Position numbers and translations under genes: made by a program. From NCBI GenBank assembly GCA_964616165.1, contig CAZTTS010000005.1, forward strand, positions 1 to 64,000: a stretch of DNA of 64,000 nt, given 5' to 3'. This document shows, in pieces, positions 1 to 8,600 of the stretch (the stretch's first letter is position 1; each line of letters begins with the position of its first letter). The notes beneath the pieces are model-generated. The model made no database searches. It saw only the letters and a program-made list of their open reading frames with translations, and was not told the DNA's origin. Source of the DNA: CAZCCM01 sp964616165 (lineage in GTDB: Bacteria > Bacillota > Clostridia > TANB77 > CAG-508).

Positions 1-42
1 TGTGGTAGTGGGAAAAAATACAAGAATTGTTGTGGTCAATAA
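1..42 (+). CDS. secA: SecA preprotein translocase ATPase, last 13 codons (partial)
   Basis: Frame 1 from the left edge reads CGSGKKYKNCCGQ and then stops at 40-42. This is the second half of the C-terminal zinc-binding tail of SecA (consensus CxCGSGxKYKxCC), which binds SecB or the ribosome. The gene lies directly upstream of prfB, which is the usual secA-prfB order in Firmicutes, and the prfB ribosome-binding site overlaps the secA stop codon. The rest of the gene is outside the window. Other SecA-tail-like SEC-C proteins share this motif, but the prfB neighbour favours SecA. Confidence 0.85.
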   Translation, partial: CGSGKKYKNCCGQ

Positions 43-51
43 GGAGATATT

Positions 52-1168
52 ATGGTTGAATTAGACGAATATAAGCTTAAAATAAAAGAATTAGAAGAAG
101 AAAAGAATAATATTAGAGGTTATCTTTGACAATGCTTCTAAAATTTCTAGAATTAAAGAGTTACAAAAATTAACTTTAACTGAAGAGTTTTGGTCCAAAC
201 ACACTCAATTTGAAGCAGATAAAATTTTTAAAGAGTTAAAATCATTAACTGAACCTATAGAAAATTTAAATAAAATAGAAGGCGATATTCTTAATTTAAA
301 AGAAATGATAGACATTTTAGACTTAGAAAAAGATACAGCTTTATTAAAAGATCTAGGAGTTGAATTGTCTAATCTTGAAAGCCATATATCTAATCTTAAA
401 ACATTACAATTATTTACAGGTAAATATGATAATATGAATGCAATTTGCACACTACATGCTGGTGCAGGTGGAACAGAAGCACAAGATTGGGTTCAAATCC
501 TATATAGAATGTATATAAAATGGGCAAGTTCTAATAATTTCGAATTAGAAGAAATAGATATTTTAGATGGAGATGAAGCTGGAATTAAGTCAGTTACATT
601 TATTGTTAAAGGACAACATGCTTATGGATATTTAAAATCTGAAATAGGTGTACATAGATTAGTAAGAATATCACCATTTGATGCATCTAAAAAGAGACAT
701 ACATCTTTTGCATCTTTAGAAGTTTTGCCGGAAATAGATGATGATATTGAAATAAATATTAATGAAGAGGATTTAAGAATAGATACATATAGAGCATCAG
801 GAGCAGGCGGACAACATGTTAATAAAACATCTTCAGCTGTAAGAATAACTCATATTCCAACTAATATTGTTGTAACATGTCAAAATGATAGATCTCAAAT
901 TAAAAACAGAGATACTGCTATGAAACTTTTAAAATCAAAACTATATTTGATAGAAGAAGAGAAAAAGAAAGAAGAACAAAAAGAGCTAATAGGTAATCAA
1001 GCTAAAATAGAATGGGGAAGTCAAATTAGATCTTATGTCTTTCATCCATACTCATTGGTTAAAGATCACAGAACCAATTATGAGGTTGGGAATGTTGAGG
1101 CGGTTATAAATGGAGACCTTACAGACTTTATGAAAAAATATTTAGAATTTACAATAAGTAATAAATAA
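52..1168 (+). CDS. prfB: Peptide chain release factor 2, made by programmed +1 frameshift
   Basis: RF2 recognises UGA and UAA stop codons and triggers peptide release. A short first frame (52-126, 25 codons) starts at an ATG 5 nt after AAGGAG and ends at an in-frame TGA (127-129). The second frame resumes at GAC 128-130 and runs to 1168, giving about 371 residues, normal for RF2. The second frame contains the catalytic GGQ loop (SGAGGQHVNKTSSAVR) and the SPF anticodon-like tripeptide (RISPFDASKKRHTSFAS) that distinguishes RF2 from RF1. Annotation from the first downstream ATG at 305 would lose about 84 residues. It is probably cotranscribed with secA. Confidence 0.96.
115..130 (+). promoter_or_regulatory. 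prfB +1 programmed frameshift site
   Basis: The sequence AGAGGTTATCTTTGAC has the classical layout of an RF2 recoding site: an internal Shine-Dalgarno-like AGAGG (115-119), a slippery CTT codon (124-126) and an in-frame TGA followed by C (127-130). When RF2 is scarce, the ribosome pauses at UGA and slips +1, so RF2 controls its own synthesis. The SD-like element is slightly weaker than the common AGGGGG. Confidence 0.94.
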
Positions 1169-1205
1169 ATGCTTTAAAAATATAAAAAATAATAGGTCTT
1201 TTTAC

Positions 1206-1233
1206 TTGCAAAATTATTTATATAGTGTATACT
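1206..1233 (+). promoter_or_regulatory. Putative greA promoter
   Basis: TTGCAA (1206-1211) and TATACT (1228-1233) are separated by 16 bp, matching a sigma-A promoter. It would give a leader of about 200 nt before greA. That leader contains a possible hairpin in which GTAAAAGA near 1319 pairs with TCTTTTAC near 1354. No known riboswitch was recognised. Confidence 0.45.
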
Positions 1234-1441
1234 AATAATACTTTTCTAAAATGCATATATTTATAAAATTGAATAAAACATCTTGGTTGCACATAAAAAT
1301 TAAAATATTAATTGAGAGTAAAAGAGATATGTTTAGTTTAAATATATTTCTTCTTTTACCTAAACTATAATTAAGAGCTCTATTATAAAATTATAAATAA
1401 TATATATTAAAGATAAGAATAAACTTTTAAAGGAGGGCACT

Positions 1442-1915
1442 ATGGGAACAGAAGTATATTTAACCAAAGAAGGTTATGATAAAATACTTGAAGAATTAAG
1501 GGAACTTAAAGTTGAAAAAAGAGAAGAAATAGCAGAAAGAATAAAAACTGCTATGGAATTTGGAGATTTGTCTGAAAATGCGGAATATGATGAAGCAAAA
1601 GCAGCTCAACTTTATAATGAAAATAAAATAGCAGAATTAGAAGAAAAAATAAAAAACGTTGTAATTATAAATGAAGAAAAGTTAAATACTGGTAAAGTAG
1701 AAATAGGAACTACTGTTTATATTACTAATGTTACTGATAAAACAGAACAAAAATATACAATCGTTGGTCCTGATGAAGCTAATGTATTAGAAAATAAAAT
1801 ATCTAATATTTCTCCACTAGGAAAGTCTTTATTAGGAAATAAAAAAGGTGACTTTGTTAAAGTAGAAGCACCTATCGGAATAGTTGAATATCAAATTAAA
1901 AAAATCACATTTTAA
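1442..1915 (+). CDS. greA: Transcription elongation factor GreA
   Basis: GreA stimulates the RNA-cleavage activity of backtracked RNA polymerase, so that stalled elongation complexes restart. The 157-residue length is standard. Residues 1-75 form the coiled coil, with the conserved acidic tip (FGDLSENAEYDEAKAAQ) that reaches into the polymerase secondary channel. The C-terminal half is the FKBP-like domain, ending SPLGKSLLGNKKGD. An AGGAGG ribosome-binding site lies at 1431-1436. It is flanked by gaps of about 270 and 90 nt and appears to be a single-gene unit, unlike the common dusB-greA-lysS arrangement. Confidence 0.96.
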   Translation: MGTEVYLTKEGYDKILEELRELKVEKREEIAERIKTAMEFGDLSENAEYDEAKAAQLYNENKIAELEEKIKNVVIINEEKLNTGKVEIGTTVYITNVTDKTEQKYTIVGPDEANVLENKISNISPLGKSLLGNKKGDFVKVEAPIGIVEYQIKKITF

Positions 1916-1948
1916 TTAAAAAAATAAGAATTTTAATACTCTTTTTAA

Positions 1949-1977
1949 TTGAAAAACATTTCTATAAATTATATAAT
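1949..1977 (+). promoter_or_regulatory. Promoter of the pyrH-gpsA operon
   Basis: TTGAAA (1949-1954), a 17-bp spacer and a perfect TATAAT (1972-1977) lie about 30 bp before the pyrH start. This is the best housekeeping promoter in this part of the window and would drive the seven-gene pyrH-to-gpsA operon. Confidence 0.75.
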
Positions 1978-2007
1978 AACAATAATGTAAATATAATTGG
2001 AGATGTT

Positions 2008-2715
2008 ATGAAATTTAAAAGAGTATTATTAAAATTAAGCGGTGGCGCACTAAGCGGAGATGAAGGCAAGGGCATTAATTTTGATATTTTGAACCGTATG
2101 TGTGAAGAAATTAAAGAAATTAATGAAAGTGGAATTCAAATATCTATAGTTATAGGTGGTGGTAACTTTTGGAGAGGGAGAGAAGGAGAAGAAATTACTA
2201 GAGCGACATCTGACTATATGGGAATGTTAGCAACAGCAATTAATGCATTAGCTATGCAAGACGTTTTAGAAAAATTAGGAGTAAAAGCTAGAATTCAAAC
2301 ATCAATGGATATTGAAAAAATAGCTGATCCATATAATCAAAAGACAACTATAGAAAGTTTGGAGCAAGGCATGGTTGTTATATACGCTTGTGGTACTGGA
2401 AGTCCTTTTTTCACAACAGATACAGCAGCAGCTTTAAAAGCAATTGAAACAGAATCAGAATTAGTTATATTGGCAAAAAATATTGATGCATTATATACTG
2501 CAGATCCTAATAAAGATGTTGATGCACAAAGGATAGAAAAAATATCATATTTAGATATAATAAATAAAGATTTAAAGGCAATTGATGCAACAGCAGCAGC
2601 GCTATGTATGGAGAATCATATACCAATAATGATGTTTGGTATAAAAACTCCTAGAAATTTAGTTAAAGCTGCAAATGGAGAACACATTGGAACTTTAATA
2701 ACGGATGAGGTGTAA
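2008..2715 (+). CDS. pyrH: UMP kinase (uridylate kinase)
   Basis: PyrH phosphorylates UMP to UDP with ATP, feeding pyrimidine nucleotide and UDP-sugar pools. The 235-residue protein has the amino-acid-kinase fold: KLSGGALSG near the N-terminus for phosphate binding, then VIGGGNFWRGRE, GMLATAINALAMQ and the GTGSPFFTTDTAA nucleotide loop. A GGAGA ribosome-binding site lies 8 nt upstream. It is the first gene of the operon and is separated from frr by 2 nt. The usual upstream rpsB-tsf pair is absent here; greA lies there instead. Confidence 0.97.
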   Translation: MKFKRVLLKLSGGALSGDEGKGINFDILNRMCEEIKEINESGIQISIVIGGGNFWRGREGEEITRATSDYMGMLATAINALAMQDVLEKLGVKARIQTSMDIEKIADPYNQKTTIESLEQGMVVIYACGTGSPFFTTDTAAALKAIETESELVILAKNIDALYTADPNKDVDAQRIEKISYLDIINKDLKAIDATAAALCMENHIPIMMFGIKTPRNLVKAANGEHIGTLITDEV

Positions 2716-2717
2716 GA

Positions 2718-3266
2718 ATGAATTTAGATGAATACAAAGTAAAAATGGAACAAGCAATTGAATATTTAAACAAGGCTTATTCTGAAATAAGAGCGGGGAG
2801 AGCTAATCCAGCTATAATAAATAATGTTATGGTATCGTATTATGGAGTTCCAACTCCTATTAATCAAGTTGCTGGAATTTCAGTTCCTGAAGCAAGAATG
2901 ATTTTAATACAACCATGGGATCAGAATCTTCTAAGAGAAATAGAAAAAGCCCTTAATGAAGCTAATTTAGGTATTTCACCAATTAATGATGGTAAAGTTA
3001 TTAGATTAGTATTTCCAGAATTAACAGAAGAAAGAAGAATAGAAATTAGTAAAGATGTAAAAAGGAAACAAGAAGACAGTAAAATAACAATTAGAAATAT
3101 TAGAAGAGAAGCTAATGATAATTTATTAAAAGCAGAAAAAGAAGAAAATTTATCTGAAGATGAAGTTAAAAGAACTGAAGACAGAATTCAAGATTTAACA
3201 GATGATTATACTAAAAAAATTGATGAAATGGCTGAGCAGAAAGAAAAGGAGATAATGACTGTTTAA
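2718..3266 (+). CDS. frr: Ribosome recycling factor
   Basis: RRF splits post-termination ribosomes together with EF-G. The 182 residues have the normal length and signature: the RAGRANPAIINNVMVSYYG hinge region, TPINQVAGISVPEAR of the beta-rich domain II, and the C-terminal helical arm containing KRTEDRIQDLTDDY. The gene sits 2 nt after pyrH, the near-universal pyrH-frr coupling, and its last base is the first base of uppS, indicating translational coupling. Confidence 0.97.
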   Translation: MNLDEYKVKMEQAIEYLNKAYSEIRAGRANPAIINNVMVSYYGVPTPINQVAGISVPEARMILIQPWDQNLLREIEKALNEANLGISPINDGKVIRLVFPELTEERRIEISKDVKRKQEDSKITIRNIRREANDNLLKAEKEENLSEDEVKRTEDRIQDLTDDYTKKIDEMAEQKEKEIMTV

Positions 3267-3958
3267 TGAATATAGAACATATAGCTATTATTCTTGATGG
3301 GAATAGGAGATGGGCAAAAGAAAAAGGCCTAGCAACACATTTAGGACATAAAGCAGGGGCTGACAATCTAGATAATTTTGTTAGAGAAGCTGATAAATTA
3401 AAATTAAAATATTTAACTGTTTATCTTTTTTCGACAGAAAATTGGAAAAGAAGTGAAATAGAAATTAATTTTTTAATGAAACTTTTTCGAGTATATTTTA
3501 AAAAAATCTTAAATGATAAAGAAATAAATTATAAAATTAAATTTTTCTCTTCTCATACTAATTTAGATAAAAAGCTAATAGACATGATTAATAAACTAGA
3601 AGAGTTTACTAAGGATAATACCGGAATTCAACTTAATCTATGCTTTAATTATGGTGGAAGATTAGAAATAACAGAAGCTGTATTAAAAATTATAGATGAC
3701 ATTGATTCTAATAAAATATCTAAAACTGACATTTCAGAGTCTTTAATCTCTGATTATCTTTATTCAAAAAATATACCAGACCCTGAAATAATAATTAGAA
3801 CAAGTGGTGAGATGAGATTAAGCAACTTTTTGCTTTGGCAGAATGTTTATTCGGAACTTTTTTTCGTTAAAAAGTATTGGCCAGATTTTAAAATTGAAGA
3901 TCTAAATAAAGTTATAGAAGAATTTAATAAACGAAATAGAACATTTGGTGGTAAGTAA
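3266..3958 (+). CDS. uppS: Undecaprenyl (polyprenyl) diphosphate synthase
   Basis: UppS condenses isopentenyl diphosphate onto farnesyl diphosphate to make the C55 lipid carrier for peptidoglycan and other wall polymers. The 230-residue cis-prenyltransferase shows HIAIILDGNRRWA with the catalytic Asp in DGN, the central LTVYLFSTENWKR motif, and the C-terminal IIRTSGEMRLSNFLLWQ and SELFF motifs. Its start overlaps the frr stop. It precedes cdsA, as in most Firmicutes. Confidence 0.96.
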   Translation: MNIEHIAIILDGNRRWAKEKGLATHLGHKAGADNLDNFVREADKLKLKYLTVYLFSTENWKRSEIEINFLMKLFRVYFKKILNDKEINYKIKFFSSHTNLDKKLIDMINKLEEFTKDNTGIQLNLCFNYGGRLEITEAVLKIIDDIDSNKISKTDISESLISDYLYSKNIPDPEIIIRTSGEMRLSNFLLWQNVYSELFFVKKYWPDFKIEDLNKVIEEFNKRNRTFGGK

Positions 3959-3964
3959 GAATAT

Positions 3965-4792
3965 ATGAAAAAAAAGAAATTACCAGAAATTATTTTAAGA
4001 ACAATAACAGGTATAATATATATGGGAATTATAGTATTATTAATTGCCTTAAATAATATATTTTTTGCTATTATATTAATGGGAATTGCAAGCTTATTTA
4101 TCATTTGGGAATATTTTTCATGTGTTGATTTAAAGCTTTCACCATTTATGATTTTAGGTTTTTTAATATCTATTATACTTACTATTTCATTATTATTATT
4201 TGAAATATTAGTTTTTAAATACTTAGCAATATTTTTAATTTTAATTTTTATAGGAACTACAATAATAGGAATATTTGCTTCTAAAAAATATACTTTTAAC
4301 AACTTAAGTATGGCAATCTTTGGATATATATATAGTATATTTTTACCTATTTTTTTAACAAGAATATTTTTCTTAAAAGAAGGAAATATAAAACTAAGCT
4401 TATTATTAACTGTAGTTATAGCGACTGATACTTTTGCTTTTCTAATTGGTAGAAAGTTTGGTAAACATAAATTAACTAAAATTAGTCCAAATAAAAGTAT
4501 TGAAGGATCAATAGCAGGTATAATAGCAGCAATAATTTTCACCATGGTATATACTGTAATTGTAAATAAATATTTTAATTTTAATCTTAACTATTATATT
4601 ATGGCAGCTATTGCTATAGTATTAAGTATAGTTTCACAACTTGGTGATTTACTAGCTTCATATATAAAAAGAGCATATAATAAAAAAGATTTTGGAAATA
4701 TATTAGCAGGGCAAGGTGGTCTTTTAGATAGAGTAGACAGTCTAATTTTTTCAGCACCTATTGCTTATCTAATGATAATATTATTAATGTAG
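3965..4792 (+). CDS. cdsA: Phosphatidate cytidylyltransferase (CDP-diglyceride synthase)
   Basis: CdsA activates phosphatidic acid with CTP to CDP-diacylglycerol for phospholipid synthesis. It is a 275-residue, almost wholly hydrophobic protein with about eight membrane segments. The C-terminal family signature is present (SYIKRAYNKKDFG...GGLLDRVDS). Within it the normally invariant-looking PGHGG reads AGQGG (about residues 248-252), so the conserved Pro and His are replaced. No other lesion is visible. The large open frame on the opposite strand is a shadow of this low-complexity sequence. The dxr, rseP and ispG genes that often follow cdsA are missing. Confidence 0.9.
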   Translation: MKKKKLPEIILRTITGIIYMGIIVLLIALNNIFFAIILMGIASLFIIWEYFSCVDLKLSPFMILGFLISIILTISLLLFEILVFKYLAIFLILIFIGTTIIGIFASKKYTFNNLSMAIFGYIYSIFLPIFLTRIFFLKEGNIKLSLLLTVVIATDTFAFLIGRKFGKHKLTKISPNKSIEGSIAGIIAAIIFTMVYTVIVNKYFNFNLNYYIMAAIAIVLSIVSQLGDLLASYIKRAYNKKDFGNILAGQGGLLDRVDSLIFSAPIAYLMIILLM

Positions 4793-4800
4793 AGGTAATT

Positions 4801-5613
4801 ATGTATTTTTGTAAAATTTGTAAAAGACAATTAGCCGAAAAAGGTGATATTTGTACTGATTGTTATGAAGGACTAATTGAAGAAGAAGAAAATAAAGATG
4901 ATAATGAAGTTTTATTTACTTTTAAAGCTAAGTTTAGTTTTGGCTATGAGTTAATGAAATCTCCATTTACATTCTTTATAATAGTTGTTTTATTAATTTT
5001 CTTTGTAATAACATCTTTTGAAACAAAATTTTTATTAGGATTTCTTTATTTATTTATTTTTATAGGTGGTTTTGTTCTATACTTCTTGTTTAATAAAATA
5101 AGAACAGAATCTAGAGTAATCAAATTATATAAACACAAATTAACATATGATAGAAAGCTACATATTAAAAACCATTATGAAGTAAAATATAGAGATATTG
5201 AAGAAATACATTTTGAAGATGCAGAAAAAAAGACTTCATTATTTTCTGAATCATCATGGTGGTTAAAAAGAGTTAATAAAAAATATAAAATGACAGATTT
5301 GTTTTTTAAATTAAAGAAGTCCGAAGAAACCTTTTTCCCTTCACTATTTATTATTAAACCTGTTCATAACTTTAAAGAAGATATTATGCCTAATATAATG
5401 AAAATTATGGGCTTTGAAGAAAACACTGAAGAAAGAAGATCTAATATTGAAGAAATGTTAAACATAAATATCAAAAGAAAAAACAAAGACAAAGATAAAA
5501 AGAGTGATAAAGATAAAGACGATAATAGCGAGAATAAAGAAAAGGATAAAGAAGATAACAAACAAATGAATAAAGATAAAATTAATAACAATAAGAATAA
5601 AGAAAAACGATAA
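4801..5613 (+). CDS. Zinc-ribbon membrane protein of unknown function
   Basis: I do not recognise this 270-residue protein. Visible parts: an N-terminal zinc-ribbon with CxxC pairs at residues 4/7 and 18/21; two membrane segments at about 54-71 and 78-98; a cytoplasmic domain at about 100-205 with alternating beta-strand character that could be a PH-like (bPH) fold; and a highly charged Lys/Asp/Asn tail from about 220 to the end. It is in the pyrH-gpsA operon, 8 nt after cdsA, in the place where dxr/rseP/ispG often sit. The low-complexity tail is encoded by A-rich sequence and may vary between strains. Confidence 0.7.
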   Translation: MYFCKICKRQLAEKGDICTDCYEGLIEEEENKDDNEVLFTFKAKFSFGYELMKSPFTFFIIVVLLIFFVITSFETKFLLGFLYLFIFIGGFVLYFLFNKIRTESRVIKLYKHKLTYDRKLHIKNHYEVKYRDIEEIHFEDAEKKTSLFSESSWWLKRVNKKYKMTDLFFKLKKSEETFFPSLFIIKPVHNFKEDIMPNIMKIMGFEENTEERRSNIEEMLNINIKRKNKDKDKKSDKDKDDNSENKEKDKEDNKQMNKDKINNNKNKEKR

Positions 5614-5644
5614 ATATAAATTATTACGCATTTAAGGGGAAGGG

Positions 5645-8600
5645 ATGAGCAGTAGATTAGCTGACAAATATAAAAACGATAAAATAAAAAACATAGTTGA
5701 AAGTGAATATACTGTGATAACTAACTCTAAAGATTTATTAGAATTAGAATTAAGGCCTGTGACAAGCATAGCTTGTTCAGAGGTCTTTTTATTTAAAGAA
5801 ATAGTTGAACAAAAAGAAAAGAAAAAAGTAAATTTAAAAATAAAATATAAAGATAATCAAATAAAACGAATTACTTCAGAATGGAATGAAATTATTGAAA
5901 ATCTTACTAAAAATAAGCCTATATTAAAAGCAATGCTTGAAAATAGTGATATTAAAGTTGCAAATAAAGATGTAGTCTTATCTTTGTCCCTAAAAGGAGC
6001 TAAATTTTTATGTCAAAATCGCTATGACAAAGAAATTAAAAAAGTTATTGATGACCTATATTCTTGTAATTGTAATTTGATAATAGAAGATGAGATTGAT
6101 CATCAATATTGTCAAACTATTTCTTCAGAAATTATAGAAGAACAAGAAAAACTAACTTCTAATATTATTAAAGAGATTAAAAATGGAAACGGAAATGGAA
6201 ATATTAGTGCTAATAAGGATGAGCAGAGCATGAGTATCGGTAATACTACTAATACTAATAAAGCTAAAGACAAAACAAATAGTCCAAGTCAATCTTTTAA
6301 TAATATTATTAATTCAAAGCCTTCTAAAAAAGACATACTAAAAAAGAATGATAATAATAGTAATTATAATTCAAATTCTAAAACTAGTTTTAATTACAAT
6401 ACCAATGTTGATTTTAGCAATCCTAATTTAATCATAGGTAAAATTAGAGTTAGAGATTTACCTTTAGTTAAGATTGAAGATATAAATGATGATACAGGAA
6501 TGTTAAAAGTTGAAGGAGAAATCACTTCATATAATGTGATTGAAATTAGGGATGGTAAAGCTATAGTTACAATAAATATCCATGATGGGACCTATTCTAT
6601 TTATTCTAAATCTTTTGTTTTAAAAGATGATCTTGAAGAAATTGAAAAAAGACTAAAGAAAGCTAAAAAAATTAGAATTTTTGGTAAAGTTGATCATGAT
6701 TCATATTCAAATGAGTTGATTATAAAAGGAAGTACCATAATTGATATTACTGATGAAAATAATAATTCAAATTTACCATCTAAGGCTGAAGAGAAAAATA
6801 AGCAAGAAATGAAAGATGAAAAACAAAAGGAAGATAAAGATAGAATTGAAAGAGTAGAATTAACAGCTCATACACATATGAGTATGCTAGAAGGCTTAAT
6901 CTCTCCAAAAGACTTAATTTCTATTGTTAAAAAGAACAACATGAAAGCAATAGGTATAACTGATAGTTCAGTTGTTCAGGCATATCCAGAAATTATGTAT
7001 GAAACAATGGATGCTGATATAAAACCTATTTATGGATTAAAAGGAGTATTAGCAGCTGATAGTAAATCTGCATTATCTTTTTCTAAAAATCAAAATATAG
7101 CTAGTTCTACTTATTGTATTTTAGATATTGAAACAACAGGTTTATCGTTTAGAAGTGATAAAATTACTGAATTAGCAGTTATAAAATACAAAGATGGTAA
7201 AATAATAGATAAATATGAAACTTTTGTAAATCCCGAAATGAAAATACCTAAACATATAACAAAAATAACTGGTATTACGGATGAAATGGTTAAAAATGCA
7301 CCTAAAAAAGAAGAAGTTATAAAAGAATTTTTAGAATTTATAGGTGATGATTCGATACTTGTTGCACATAATGCTGATTTTGATATTGGATTTATCAAAT
7401 ATATTGTTGAAAAGATGAATTTAGAGATGAATCACACATATATAGACACTTTAATTCTTGCCAGAATGCTTTATACGGAACTTTCTAGATTTAGTCAGGG
7501 TTCTATTGCTGAACACCTTAAAATCAAAGTAGAAGTTGCACATAGAGCTATGGATGATGTTAAAATTTTAAGCAAAATCTTTGAAAATATGTTAGAAAAA
7601 TTAAAAAACGATAATATTCAAAACTGGGATGATATTGATGAAAAACTAAATATAGATGAAGAGGCATATAAGAGAGCACAAACATACGATTTTACTGCAT
7701 TAATTAAGAATAATGAAGGTTTAAGAGAGATGTATTCATTAGTTTCAGACTCTCATATTAAACATTATTATTTTAGACCAAGAATATTAAAATCAATACT
7801 TTCTTTAAATAGATCTGGACTTTTATTAGGTTCAGGTAATCATGATTCTGAAATATATTCTGCTATTTTAGCTGGTAAAACAGACGAAGAAATTGAAGAT
7901 TTAATGGAATTTTATGATTTTATTGAAGTTCAACCTATATCTAATCATAATTCATTAATTCAAACAGAAAAAGTAGAAAAAGAAGATGATTTAAGAGGAA
8001 TTAATAAAAAAATAATAAATATGGCTGATAAACTAGGAAAATTAGTTGTTGCAACAGGTGATGTATACATAAAAGATCCTGAAGATGTTTTTTATAAAGA
8101 AGTATTAGATGTTTCAAGAAAGAGATGGAATCCTGAAATTCAAAATGATACTCATTTTAGATCTACAGATGATATGTTAGAAGAATTTAGTTATTTGGGT
8201 AAAGATAAAGCATATGAGATAGTAGTCATTAATTCAAATAAAATTGCAGACATGTGTGAGAATATATCTCCAATATCTAAGGTAAAAGCAACACCACAAA
8301 TTAAAGATGGGGATAAACTTCTAAGAGAACTTTGTTATACTAAAGCAGAAGAATTATATGGTAAAAATATGCCTAAAAAAATTAAAGAAAGGCTAGATAA
8401 AGAATTAAATTCTATTATAGAAAATGGATATTCTGCACTTTATTTAATTGCAGCCAAATTAGTTCAAAAATCAAATGAAGATGGATATATTGTTGGTTCC
8501 CGAGGTTCTGTTGGCTCTTCTTTTGCAGCATATATGGCCAATATCACTGAAGTTAATTCTTTAGATCCACATTATAGATGTCCTAGTTGTAAGCTTACTG

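Noticed and set aside
52..129. prfB as a broken gene because of the in-frame TGA
   Set aside because: The TGA is in a canonical RF2 recoding site (SD-like AGAGG, CTT, TGAC), so this is programmed frameshifting.
3847..4545. Long minus-strand frame opposite uppS/cdsA
   Set aside because: It lies opposite two well-supported genes, has no ribosome-binding site, and mirrors the Ile/Leu/Asn-rich coding of cdsA.
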